Assembly: GCA_020881915.1 (NCBI GenBank)
Contig: JAJFPB010000004.1
Coordinates: 62,001-126,000 of the forward strand
Source of the DNA: Paramyrothecium sp. XJ0827
Taxonomy: Eukaryota > Ascomycota > Sordariomycetes > Hypocreales > Stachybotryaceae
Length of the DNA stretch: 64,000 bases
Direction: 5' to 3'
Part shown: positions 11,264 to 22,125 of the stretch, piece after piece
Numbering within the stretch: the first letter of the stretch is position 1
Layout: every line of letters begins with the position of its first letter
Notes under the pieces: generated by a model
The model's database searches: none
What the model was told of the DNA's origin: nothing
What the model saw: the letters and a program-made list of their open reading frames with translations, nothing else
Program-made: the position numbers and the translations under genes

Positions 11264-11284
11264 ACCCTATCATTAGGATAGGGT
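11264..11284. repeat. 8-bp inverted repeat hairpin in 3' flank
   Basis: ACCCTATC, five-base loop ATTAG, then GATAGGGT: a perfect 8-bp stem about 110 bp past the protease stop codon. It could form a small hairpin in a transcript 3' end; fungal terminators are not normally of this kind, so function is unproven. Confidence 0.5.
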
Positions 11285-11892
11285 GAGATCCAAAGGATAT
11301 CCATCAGGTATTGGTATTTATAACTGGGGTTGGCCCTTCTAGGGAGAAGGGGGCAAGGCAGACTGCTCAGACTTTTAATTTTTCAGAATTCAAGCATTAA
11401 TCTCGATCAAATGATTCAGCAAGGTCCCGTTCAGTTATCGTAACGTACTTTGTTATTATCCAATTGTCTTTAGGGTGGAGTGGGATTTTCTATCACAAAC
11501 TCACTACGTAACTTTGCAAATAGGCAGTACTTCAATCTGGGTTTTCGAGCAGACGATCAAAAAACCTCTGCTGCCTCGAGCAGGAGGCGACAAGAGTATT
11601 TTTATGCTTCTGTTCAACAGAACATCACGTGCGGCGAGAAAACTTTTAGCTGCGGTCTGAATTAATTTACCGCCTGCAGATGATTCCCATAGCGAGCTTG
11701 CTGACGAGCTCAAAGGCATCGGCTTTGACGTTGCTGCCGGTATTGCCACCTCGGTAATGTCGAGGTTCGTCGGACTCTGGTGTTGCAGCCATCTCGTAAT
11801 GGTCCATCGAGTTCATGATGAAACAGACGGCTAAGCAGTTTAAATGCATAATTACATAGTATATACATGGTTTATTTTCCACTAAATAAGCT
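11285..11892. other. Intergenic between convergent genes
   Basis: 3' flanks of the + strand protease and the - strand DUF7708 gene. Two short overlapping frames at 11475-11665 have no recognisable content. Confidence 0.5.
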
Positions 11893-13867
11893 CTAACCTT
11901 CCTCTTCATAAAAGTCCCCATACAGACGCTCTCCAGACTCACGATACGTGCGAATCACCAAAGAAGACTCTATCTTATTCCCTAACTCGTCCCAGTCCTC
12001 TTCAACACGCCAATCTGCTTGGTTAACCACCGCGAGAACCTTAACAGTGACCGATGCTCGTTCCACTAAATGTGCCATGACTCTGAGAAGAGACTTGGCA
12101 CCCTTGTGCTTCGCCCTGCGGTCCTCACCCGGCATTGGTTTGCATCTATCCACACGGTCCAAGATGATCCATATCGTCTTCTTGGTATCGAACATATCCA
12201 AAACTCTCATAGCAACGTCTTCTAGTGTATCCAACGTTTTCTTGGCCATCTTCCTCGCCTCTTCCGCAGGCACGGTTGAGAGCCGCTTTAGCTCGGCATA
12301 AGATTGAAGATCTCCCCATAGTCGCCTGCACTGTTCCTCGTTCCGCAAAGCTTTCTTATTTAGCTTTAGGAGTTGAAATATCAGGAAAGGAAGAATATCA
12401 ACGCAGCTGTCGTCTTGCTCTCGAAGCCCAATCAAGTAGAATACGCAAGCATGTGTATCGGATGAAGCTTCATCTTTTGTAAGATTGTTGATTAGGTTGA
12501 GTGCTACCGGTGACACCCAGCAATGACGGGCTCCGATGTTGTCATTGGCGCCTGATAACACAAGCACACTTGAATGTGTAGCGCCAAGCCAATTTCTGTA
12601 GGTGATGTCTCGCTCCACAGCATATGTAGGCTCGTCGTCTGTCGGACTTGAGTAATGGTTGTTCCTGTTAAATTCCGCGGCGACATTGCTTTGATGGCTG
12701 ACGCAATCCATATGTCGCGCATTATCTGGAAAAGGTGTGACTCCAAGAAATCTGCTAGCTTTATCAAGGTTGATCTTGTCGGTGTTGTCTTGTAACTCTG
12801 TGGTGTTGTGATGAATTGTCAGCCTTCACGCCTATAAGAAATCCCTGAAGATTCCAACGAACCTGATACTTGGTTTCTGAGGCCTGGGAGTGATATTGAA
12901 TTAGCTTCGCATCAGTGGGTCGATGGACACAGACTCGCCTTTTATTTCCTCCTCCAACTCTATCCCGTTAGGTTAGTGACAGTGGCAAGATAATACACGG
13001 GGAGAACCTACTGTTGTTAATGGCCTTGACTTCCTTAATCTCGTTCTTTACCGTGTCCACATTCTTGTTAAGTAGGTCCTCGCAGAGTAATCTTACGTCG
13101 CCAATAGCCTTTTGCACTTGCGCTGCCTTATCGTCAATATCTGTGTTGCTTTGTAACGTCTGTATCCATCGACCTGATCAAGAGTTCAGAATGAGAAACG
13201 GAGTTGAGATGTAGCATGGTACTGACGAAATGCTCCCCGAGTGTAGAAGTCAAACGCGGCCATGCAAAAGCGAGTGAAACTGTCATACGCATCCACAATC
13301 TTCGTTTGTAGCTCTCTGTCGAGCTCATGGTCGTCATTGTGGATGCGTTGGTACATCCTAATTCCCAGCAGTCGATCCTTGATGTTTGCAAAAGTGTTTG
13401 TAATCTCCTCTTCCATTCTCGTCCGGTTCTTTGCAATCTGTTTGCTGCGTGAGTTTTATTCGAGCCGGCCTATGTGTTGACATGGCCTAGAATCTTACCA
13501 GAAACACAAACGTGAGGGTACCAACGGCCAAGCCTCCGTATGGGGCTCCACAGTCCCTGACAACATCGAAGATGGGACTTAGGTCGCGCATTATGTCACT
13601 TGCAGATGCTGCCAGGTTTGACGCATTGTTCGCAAACCGCCTTGCACCTTTTTGTCGCTGCACATCGAATGAGGCTTTTGCACCCTGTGTCCTCATCCAA
13701 AAGCTTTCAAACTCATCCTTACTACGCACATCTAAGGCAGCTTGTTCGGCAGTGAACCTCTTGGCCTCCACAATTCTGTCCTTGAACTCCTTTTGTAGGC
13801 GATCAGACTCCTCCAGTCTCGCCCTACCAGCAATGTTAGAGAGTCCATCATTCCGAGTGTAATTCAT
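11893..13867 (-). CDS. DUF7708-type N-terminal domain plus NACHT/STAND-like protein
   Basis: Five exons (13867-13499, 13437-13227, 13173-13012, 12957-12863, 12795-11893) give 579 aa with every junction in frame. Residues about 1-200 match the helical domain found at the N terminus of many fungal STAND proteins (DUF7708; around YGGLAVGTLTFVF and IAKNRTRMEEEI). A short linker leads to RFLGVTPFP and a P-loop-like domain. In this domain the Walker A site is degenerate (LSGANDNIGARHCW, about 358-372, no GKT), while a Walker B-like TIWIILDRVDR is present near 486-496. There are no C-terminal repeats. The protein belongs to a common but uncharacterised fungal family, and an ATP-independent or pseudo-NTPase role is inferred. 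It probably belongs with the NLR-like genes to its right. No breaks are seen. Confidence 0.75.
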
Positions 13868-14550
13868 GTCTTACAAATTCTTCTCGTCAAACACCTTCGC
13901 CTTGTCAAAGCTCATGTTGTCGACACTTCCAGGCGTTCCGCCTAGGTGCTGTGGTAGTGACGAAGCGAAACAGCATGTTCAGAAATGCCGACGCGAGAAG
14001 CTAATTGGCAGGCTTTTCTTCAACAAGTCTTGGTGGGTGCTGGGGGGCTGAGCGGTGAACCAGGTCGCGGACAAGGATCAGGGAGCCGCCACCAATCTTG
14101 TTGCGCAGGAGAAACGGTCCGATGATATTACATTAATGGCTCGTACCACGTTTGCCGACTAAGAACTGGCGAGGCTGTGACGGAGGATGCAGGGGTGAAC
14201 CCCGGGTTCGTGCATTCGACCAATCCCCAACAGAATATTTGGCTGACTGCATGCTTTGCTGTATCAGCAGTGAGATTATGTTCTAAAATAGGAAGTCAGG
14301 AGCTAGCGTCACCGGGTTGAGCTGAACTTGAAGGGCGTGCGGATGGCAGGGTTCGGTAGCACACAATCGAGCATCTCAGGCTGTGCTGGATCGCTCGAGC
14401 AGAGCCTCATTTATGCTTAAAATTCGAGATGCGTTATTTTAATCTTTAAACCGTGCTGAATCTGTTTCATTACGTTCTATCACCCTGGGCAAAGCGACTT
14501 GCACTATTTTCGATTGTGTGCCCTAGGCTCTAAGGTAGGCTTTTACTACA
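13868..14550. promoter_or_regulatory. Shared upstream region of divergent genes
   Basis: About 680 bp between the divergent DUF7708 (minus) and AAA ATPase (plus) start codons; presumably holds both promoters. No distinct operator is recognisable by eye. Confidence 0.4.
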
Positions 14551-17496
14551 ATGGCGGCCCCGATGGAGGAGTCGCTGCAAAAGGTAAACTACTCGTCGTC
14601 CCTCTGAGTATTTTGCTTTTAACTCATAGTCTTTAGACCTTGGAGGCGAAGATTGCAGCTCTTGAGCAAAGACTCGTTGAGCTTGAGCTCCGAAGCAAGG
14701 CAACCCCGCTCACAGAGGCTGCCCTCGTCCTAAACGAAGCCATCGAGAAGAAGAAGAAAGAGGATGCGGAAGGATCCGTAAAGACCGTAAAGGATGACAA
14801 GGTAGCTATTCCTTGATTGCAAAGTTGGGTCAGTATCACTGACGCCGCCACAAAGAAGGCAGACGAAGGAGAACGTGAAGGTGACGGAACCGCGTCTCGC
14901 GTAAAGGTCATCATCATCAACAGGGATCCCGAAACGGGCGAGCCAATTGAGAAGGAAAAGAAGGTGTCCACATCAAAGGAAGTTGTTGATGCCGACAAGT
15001 TCGCCTTCGTTTTGAGAAAGAATGTCTACGAAAACAAGTTCCTGCCAGATCACCTAGCAAATGGATCCGAAATCGATATCCTCAACAAGGATCTTTGGGC
15101 ATTGCTTCGAAAGCACCTTGGTCATTTTCCCTACCACATTTTCCGCGAGGATCCTGTCACGATTCAGTCCCCCTACGACTATATCGTGTACCAGTTCGAT
15201 GAACTGCTCGCTGAAGCCAACAGAGCCGAAGAAGATGAGGAAAACAAGCAGGCACGCACTGATCTGGGATTGCTCCTCGAGACAATTCGCACGTCATCTG
15301 GAGACGAGAAGCTGGACAAGTACTTCAAGATGAGGCCTAACTACAAAAAGCCGGAACCAAACACAGTCCAATTTGAAGACTTGTGGACCGTCTTCCCACC
15401 TGGAACCCTCGTGTATGGACGGCCTTTCTTGGACGAGCCTCAGATTTTTGTGGTGAAGGACAACCAGCAATTTTGGCCATGGCGGAGTCGAACCAAGAAT
15501 GAGCCGATGCCCTGGAAGCTCGATGCATGGTCTTACGATTGGAAAGACGGGAACTTCAAACGTACTCTGTTCACCCTTGTTTTTGAGCCTTTTGAAGGCC
15601 ATCTTCCTCTCACATCACTTGCGTACTACCCTTTTGCGTTGGTTGCCAACCCCCAGAAGGTACAAGAGACTCTCATCAAGCGTGGTAAGGATTTTCGGCG
15701 CATCTGCGCGGCAGAGGATGGGAACAGGCTCTACGATTATCGCGGCAGCTCTGTCCTGGAATCCAAGGGTTTTTCGGGCATGAAGCATGATTCTGAAGTC
15801 AGTACTCTCGTCTCCGTTCTACATATGACATCCAGTTTTCCTAACAATCTGAGAAGGCTTCTGAGGACTTTGAACTTCGGACCAACAATTCATTCCATTG
15901 GACTGATTTGGCCATGATGTACCAGGGACGGCTAGAGGAAACCGAAGTCCCGACAGTAAAGTCTGTTGATGTAAGTTTTTGTGGATTCAACAATACCAAC
16001 TCCTCAGGGCTGACCACTATTATAGATTCAGAGTAGAGTAATGGTGGACTATGACTCATACTTCCAATACGGCAGAGCCGATGGACGTAATGGACCTTTA
16101 AAACCGAGTCAAGGGGGTTCGGGCTGCGCTTGCTCCGACTGCCAGGACAATGAAGGCCTGGCCACACGATATCGCATGCGCTTCGATGAATCCAAGTATT
16201 CGAATCCGAAAGAGGCTTGGGAGGACGAACAGTATATGCTGTGTCCACCTCGCGTGTTGGGCTATATCTTGCAGCAAAAGCAATGGGCACAACTGCGGGT
16301 TACAGAACTCCTTTCGCTTCAAACGGAACACGAGGAGCCGTACAAGTCCCGACTCAAACTTGCGGATGACGAGACCAGTACCAAAATTCCGAAATTCAAA
16401 CAAGGTTAGAAGTCCGCACCTTATGTTGATCAAGTTTTGTGAACTAACCAGCTCTTCCACAGCGGATGATAGGTCTACCAAGACGCTACTCTTGAACTTA
16501 GTCAGCACCCACGCATCGGTCAAAGAAGGCAAGGGTGGTGATCCCGACGAGGACGAAGAGAACAAACTCGAGGTAAACGACATCATCTCGGGTAAAGGCA
16601 AGGGCCTTATAATTCTACTTTACGGTAAGGACACACCTGGTTGTCTCATGTCCCAAACGCGGCCCCTATGAGTCTGACATGATCAAATTGATAGGCCCAC
16701 CGGGTGTCGGAAAGACGTCTACAGCCGAAACTATTGCAATCGCCACTCGAAAGCCGCTGTTTTCCATCAGCGTTGCTGATGTGGGGACAAACCCCAAGAA
16801 CGTGGAGGCCAACTTACAGAGAGTCTTTGACCTTGCAACGAAATGGCAAGCAATCCTCCTTATGTATGAATTCTTTCACAAACTCTTGATCTCCGTGTGA
16901 GGGGCTTGGCTGATGAGTTGCCAGTGACGAAGCCGACGTATTCCTCGAAAGCCGAGGTAGGGGCAATGCGATTCGCTCCACGGACAAGAATGCCTTGGTA
17001 TCAGGTATGTTCTCTTCTTCAGATAGAATTATTCAAGCATTGCTAATGTTTACAACACACAGTTTTCCTGCGGGTTCTGGAGTACTACCAGGGCATCATG
17101 TTTCTGACGACGAATCAAATCGCCGAGTTCGACATTGCCATACCGTCCCGAATCCACGTGGCCATCAAGTACGAGTTCTTGAAAGAAAAGCAGATGCAGG
17201 CTATATTCCACAACTTCTTGGACGAAGTGGACGCCAAAGGCTTGATCGACGATTACGACGACATCAAGGCCTGGCTCGAGGAGGACGTGTACGGGCAGAA
17301 CTTTGACGGGCGGCAGATTCGTAACATCGTCACCATAGCTCTCAGCTTGGCTCGCGCCGACAAGAAGAATGGGAGAGGTGGTACACTGAGGAAGATCCAC
17401 CTCAAGCGGGCGTTTGCCAACGTTGCTGCTTTCAAGAAGGACTTTGACGTCCAGATGCAGCGGTACATTGACAGTCAACACAAAATGATCAAATAG
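14551..17496 (+). CDS. Fungal AAA ATPase with DUF7025-type domain
   Basis: Nine exons (14551-14583, 14637-14801, 14856-15797, 15854-15970, 16026-16404, 16463-16624, 16695-16863, 16925-17004, 17063-17496) give 826 aa in frame throughout. A coiled-coil-like, charged N terminus is followed by the DUF7025-type region (around PPGTLVYGRPF and FKRTLFTLVFEPFEGHLPL) and a C-terminal AAA module: Walker A GPPGVGKT (600-607), Walker B LLIDEAD (654-660), a FLTTN sensor-1 phrase (696-700) and a helical lid. The Walker A and B motifs are each split by an intron, and splicing restores both, which confirms the junctions. Such proteins are abundant in filamentous ascomycetes and mostly uncharacterised; an unfoldase or remodelling role is only inferred. 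A 3-nt ambiguity remains at the exon 3 acceptor. Confidence 0.88.
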
Positions 17497-18773
17497 ACTG
17501 CGCCCTCTGAATGACGGCCTAAAGCAGTTTTCTTGGAACAATCATAATTTCAAAGGTCTTGATTGAACCTCTAGATATTGCGACATTACTTGGATCTTGT
17601 TGATTGCGTGCTTGCTTGCAGTTGTCATGAAACCACAAAGCTCCACCCGTACTTATTTAGTCCACGTTATTTGCATCATAACTGTCTAACTAGGTCATGA
17701 ATATAATTGTTCTTGGATGAGTTGGGGATAAAATGGGTCGCCCACGAAGACCAGACAATCAACTCGGTAAACCGCGCGTCCAGGATGAGCCATGGGAAGC
17801 AGCCTTCTTTTCCCCCGAAACAGCGGCGACCACTTTGCTCCATCAACAAGTATCTGAACATTTTGCAATAAAATATGAGTCATGGGAACAATTACCTCGG
17901 CGCAAATCAAAAAGATTCTTCATATTAAACTCAAAACTCACATTGAGCGGAATGTTACGACCAACACAAGTACCAACAGGGTGGTCTTGGCATCCAGGGT
18001 AGTCCTCTCGTAACACCCATGTCACATTGCTGCCTCCCCAACCGCAGATAACAAGGCTGTGTCTTCTACCCCCATCTTTCCCTCCGCACAGAGTTGCTAT
18101 ACCAGCAACGACACAATGTCGACATCAAAACTGGACGGTATTGCCGCAATCTTCGCCAAGATTGGTGCGGAAAATCTCCCTCGAAGCATTGATACCAACC
18201 TGAACGTTCACGTACTGAGTCGTCCCTATACTTCTACTAATATAAAACTATGGTCTTAGAAGTGAGGATCCCCCTACCCTAGAGCCTACAGTTGTCCCTA
18301 CTGGGACCGGACCGTTACATAAAAGTGAAGCGTTCAAGCAATGGCACGCTGGGAAGCCCGAAGAACGATTTCTTGCTACAGCTCAGCTTGAGAGAGCATG
18401 GTAAGGGCACCTGGAAGTTGCAAATGGGCGAGAGCAAGACTCGATTCCCTCTGGCCTCGGGATGGACATTGCATCCATGTTTTTGGCAGAGCCGACAACG
18501 GCCACGTAGAATTAAAAAATGTGCTAACGTCTGAGAGAATCCAAACTTTAGCTATGCTTTGCTTAATTGAAATAAACACATCCACCCGCCCAACCCAATC
18601 TCTAAACTAAATCCCTCCCCGATATCACGTTTACCAGCGGATGTAGAAACAAGATTCCTAGCTCATTGGAGTGTCACAGAATAAAAAACCACGTTTCCAT
18701 TTCGCAACAGAAGTTGAGAGACCTTGCAATTGAGTCACTAATACCTTATGTGTAGATGTGAGTTGCTGCTAGA
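17497..18773. other. Weak coding-like remnant, otherwise no supported gene
   Basis: On the minus strand, about 18060-17690 has protein-like composition (WVLREDYPGCQDHPVG and, in another frame, NVQILVDGAKWSPLF), separated by a frame change that no good intron resolves. I do not recognise a family. It may be a gene remnant. The rest (18060-18773) shows nothing convincing. Confidence 0.25.
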
Positions 18774-21756
18774 TTACTTTGTTCCAGGGTGCGTCTCTGC
18801 GTGGCCACCGGTAGGCTTTTCTAGTCTCTCTTCAAAAGTGTTCCAACCTAAGTTCATTACATTTCTTCGATTTCTTTGTTCCAATTCAAGCTCACTCCAT
18901 TTCTTCCAATTCCTTGGCCGCCGATGATTCTCAGACTCAAAATCAAAATCTTCCCCCGAAGCCCGAACGACCTGGTTATCACCGGCATGGACTTCCTGTT
19001 TCAAATCCAAGACTCGTTTGAACAGATCATTGGCTTTTGAATCATCTCCTTGGGCAAGAGTGATCATGGCGAGGTTATTCATTGAATCGAGAAAGCACGG
19101 GTCCGTGGTCCCGAGAACGTCCTCCCCCGTTTTCAACACTTTAACGGCCATGTCTGCGGCTTCTTCGAGTCTTGCTTGTCGAAATAAGTTTGCCACAACT
19201 CGGTTCATAGTCCGGAGTGTTTCTGCGTGTGCTACACCAAGGGCTCGCACTTGGATCTGCAGCATTCTCTGGAATATCGGTTCGGCCTCTCTGTATCTTT
19301 TTTCTTTATTAAGCCACGCCCCAGTTTGGCTCATGAGTGGCACCAAACTCAGTGTATCTTCGTCTTTCACGATTTTTGCTGAGTCCAATACTGACAAAAC
19401 GTGGGGATAATACCTTGTCCATGAGGCATTATTTTCATGGCTTAGGTTTGAGAGCAGATCTTCGAGACGCTGTATTGCCAGTTTGAACATATTGTCCCAC
19501 TCTCCACGCCTCCTTGCCCATCTTTGCGCAGCCTTCTTTACCAACCGGTGAAGGTCGAAGGAGTCATTATGCCTCTGACGGATGAATGAAAAAGCTCTTA
19601 GTCCACCAATTGCCTCTATTTGTCTGATCCGCGTTTCCTTGATCGGGAGTACACTGTACGGAATATCCCTCGTGTCCATAAAAGATATCAACTGCAAATA
19701 ATCAGCGGCAAGCGCATTGATGTGTCGAAGTTGGTCGAATGAGACAGTAAAGTCTGACGAAGACCGGTAACAATCTAAGTCAAATCGCGTGTAATCCTGA
19801 GAATTCTGTTTCAGAAGAACACCGTCTTCATCTTCCTCAAATAGCTGCAGATAATCACTTGTAGAAATCATGTTCTGGTTCATATAGGCGTTTGCTTGGC
19901 AAATGGCGAGGGGGTGGGATGCCAAGGTTTCGAGTATTTTTTTGGCGCTGTCATCATTCTCAAGTAACCCCGGAAACGAGCCCTTACTCAAAAGTCGGAG
20001 TGATTCTGAGTGTCCCATAGCCTCAACTTCGAAAGTTTGGGCCCTTAATCTCACAGTGTTGCCATAATTACGAGTGGTGAAGAGAATGGAGCCATTCCTG
20101 CTGAAGGGTAGGAGATGCAAAATGGATGGCGTCCAAGAGAAACAATCGGGATCATCTATCCCATCGACCACTAGCAACCATTTACCGATGAGTTCTTCTT
20201 TGCTAAAAGCTTCGTTAATGGACGATATCATGTCCGCCTCAGAGTCTCCTTGATCCAATATCCGAAGCGATTGGCTTATTTCTCGGTAGCTTTCTCTGAA
20301 TGCGTGATGATCGGTAGCTGAAACCCAGAAAACGGAGCAATCTGGGTCTTGGTATTGAATACGATAGACAGCCTCCAGAGCAATTTGAGTCTTTCCAATT
20401 CCCCCGAGACCTTGGAGTGCTGTGCTTTGACAGTTATCGGGGTAGGCATCTGGCCGTACTCTGTGTAAGAGTTTGTCAAGAACTTCCTCACGCCCAACGA
20501 AATTTTCATTTCGTCCAAACGGTACCATGAATTGTCGTCGATATAGTTCTAGCGGATTTGAGATATATATATTAGTCAGTTGTTCCACGAGACGATTGAA
20601 ACTAGGCATACTTACGTCTGCCCTCTCTCAGAATGGCCCTCCTCCTGTTGTACATATGAACAATCGCATCGGCCACAAGCAAGAAGGAACCATCCGTAGG
20701 ACTAGAAAATTTGTTCATATTCGCATGGCTCGCTGGAAGCCCCAGCCTCCTCCACCCTGGGAGGACGGCAGACTCCTCGGGCACGACCTAAAGGCGAAAG
20801 TTTCAGCTCCTAGGAAGTTGCTAACCTGCAAAATTCTGCGTGTACATACCAAAGATCTGAATAGTTTTGCCTTCGTTTTTTGTAATTCATAGAAACAAGT
20901 AATTTGGATACGTGTGCTTTGAGCAAATCTAGAGAACTCGTGCATTGTGTCTAGGAGCTCTTCGTTATCATATCTTAAGTTGGTTTTCGTTTCAAGACGA
21001 AGATTTGACATTATTCTTAGACGTAGTTTTGGCATCTTGCTCCCCCGGAAAGGGGTACCAAGAAAAATACAGCCAATAGTGGCGTTTGCAAGATATCGGA
21101 GCTCCTCATGTTGTGTGGCAAATATGAGGCCCTGCCCAGGTCTTGATTAATCGATTGAAAAGAGAAATATGGGTGGGCGGATTATAAAATGAAGCATCGT
21201 CGTACTTACATACTCAATAACGATGCCTCCAAGGCTGTGGCCAATGAAAATAATAGGACGATTCGTGCTTCTCTTTTCAAAATCGTGCATGCGGCGTATC
21301 ATATCTTCACCGCACCGTTGAAGAATTGTCCTAGGGGCGTTGGAAAGCCATGCTGGGTTATAATTATACACCAGTATCCTTGCATTTGGTACAAGCCGAG
21401 GCAACATGTCCGAGTCTCTTAACCAGTTGACCGTTCTACCATCAGGTTGATCTATCCAAGTCCAGGCCGACTCCACATCCGCACCTAGACCATGGATCGC
21501 GATGATACTAGTGACACCGTTCAGTCTTGCTTTACGTCGGTCAAGAACGCCTTGCTTACTCGATCTCCGTTTTGTCTTGATCGTCTAGCTCAGGGTTTGG
21601 ATACCATGTTTGCACCGGCGGTTTCGGGCTCCGCTCTTCTTCCCCCCGAACAATGCGGGGCTGCACACCGAACACGTGAGCCAGGATGACCAAGAGGAAG
21701 CGAAGTATTCTTCCTAACAAAAGGCTGATCTCTGCAACAAAATTATTCGCATCCAT
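18774..21756 (-). CDS. NLR-like protein: alpha/beta-hydrolase (SesB-like)-NB-ARC-TPR
   Basis: Five exons (21756-21560, 21507-21210, 21131-20850, 20787-20616, 20548-18774) give 907 aa with no breaks. A short N-terminal hydrophobic segment precedes an esterase/lipase-like domain with the nucleophile elbow GHSLGG (Ser about 157) and an oxyanion-type HGLG. The NB-ARC follows: FGRNENFVGRE, P-loop GLGGIGKT (about 363-370), kinase-2 WLLVVDGIDD, RNBS-B GSILFTTRN and an HPLA (GLPL-like) motif. TPR-type helices occupy about 740-850. The layout is that of fungal NLRs, which sense non-self and trigger cell death; the esterase domain would be the effector and the TPRs the sensor. The upstream start is ambiguous; 21756 is chosen because it places a membrane segment at the N terminus, as in the paralogue starting at 22126. 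Confidence 0.85.
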
Positions 21757-22125
21757 AATTAATTGGTATAAGATACGGTATCCGGCTAGAAAGAGTCTTT
21801 GAGTGCTGGCAATGTATCCATGAAGGAAGTTAGAAGCTGGCAGCTGACATGTGATCGACTTTACCTGGATACGGAACACAGTTTTTCCGGTCAGCGAGCC
21901 AGTGGTATGATTGAGCTTATTTGATGAGTCAGTGTCCGGTCCAATAGTTACCAAGAATCGATGTCGTTCAGCTACAGCCTTACCCCGCAAATAAGCTGAA
22001 CCAGACGCATCGTGCTCCATGAAATCAAAGGTTCCTGTACCTGCTGACCTTAACTTCGGCGAGTGACCTATTTACATCCTTCAATACTATGCCATTGCCC
22101 CAAGTATACTCCGACTAAAACGGCC
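21757..22125. promoter_or_regulatory. Bidirectional promoter region of the NLR pair
   Basis: About 370 bp between the two divergent NLR-like start codons, likely carrying both promoters. If the longer minus-strand frame (to 22020) is translated, the shared region shrinks to about 105 bp. Confidence 0.5.

Noticed and set aside
20602..20609. Start of the NB-ARC protein at the ATG at 20609
   Set aside because: That ATG lies in an intron; the NB-ARC exon begins at 20548 and joins in frame to the upstream hydrolase exons.
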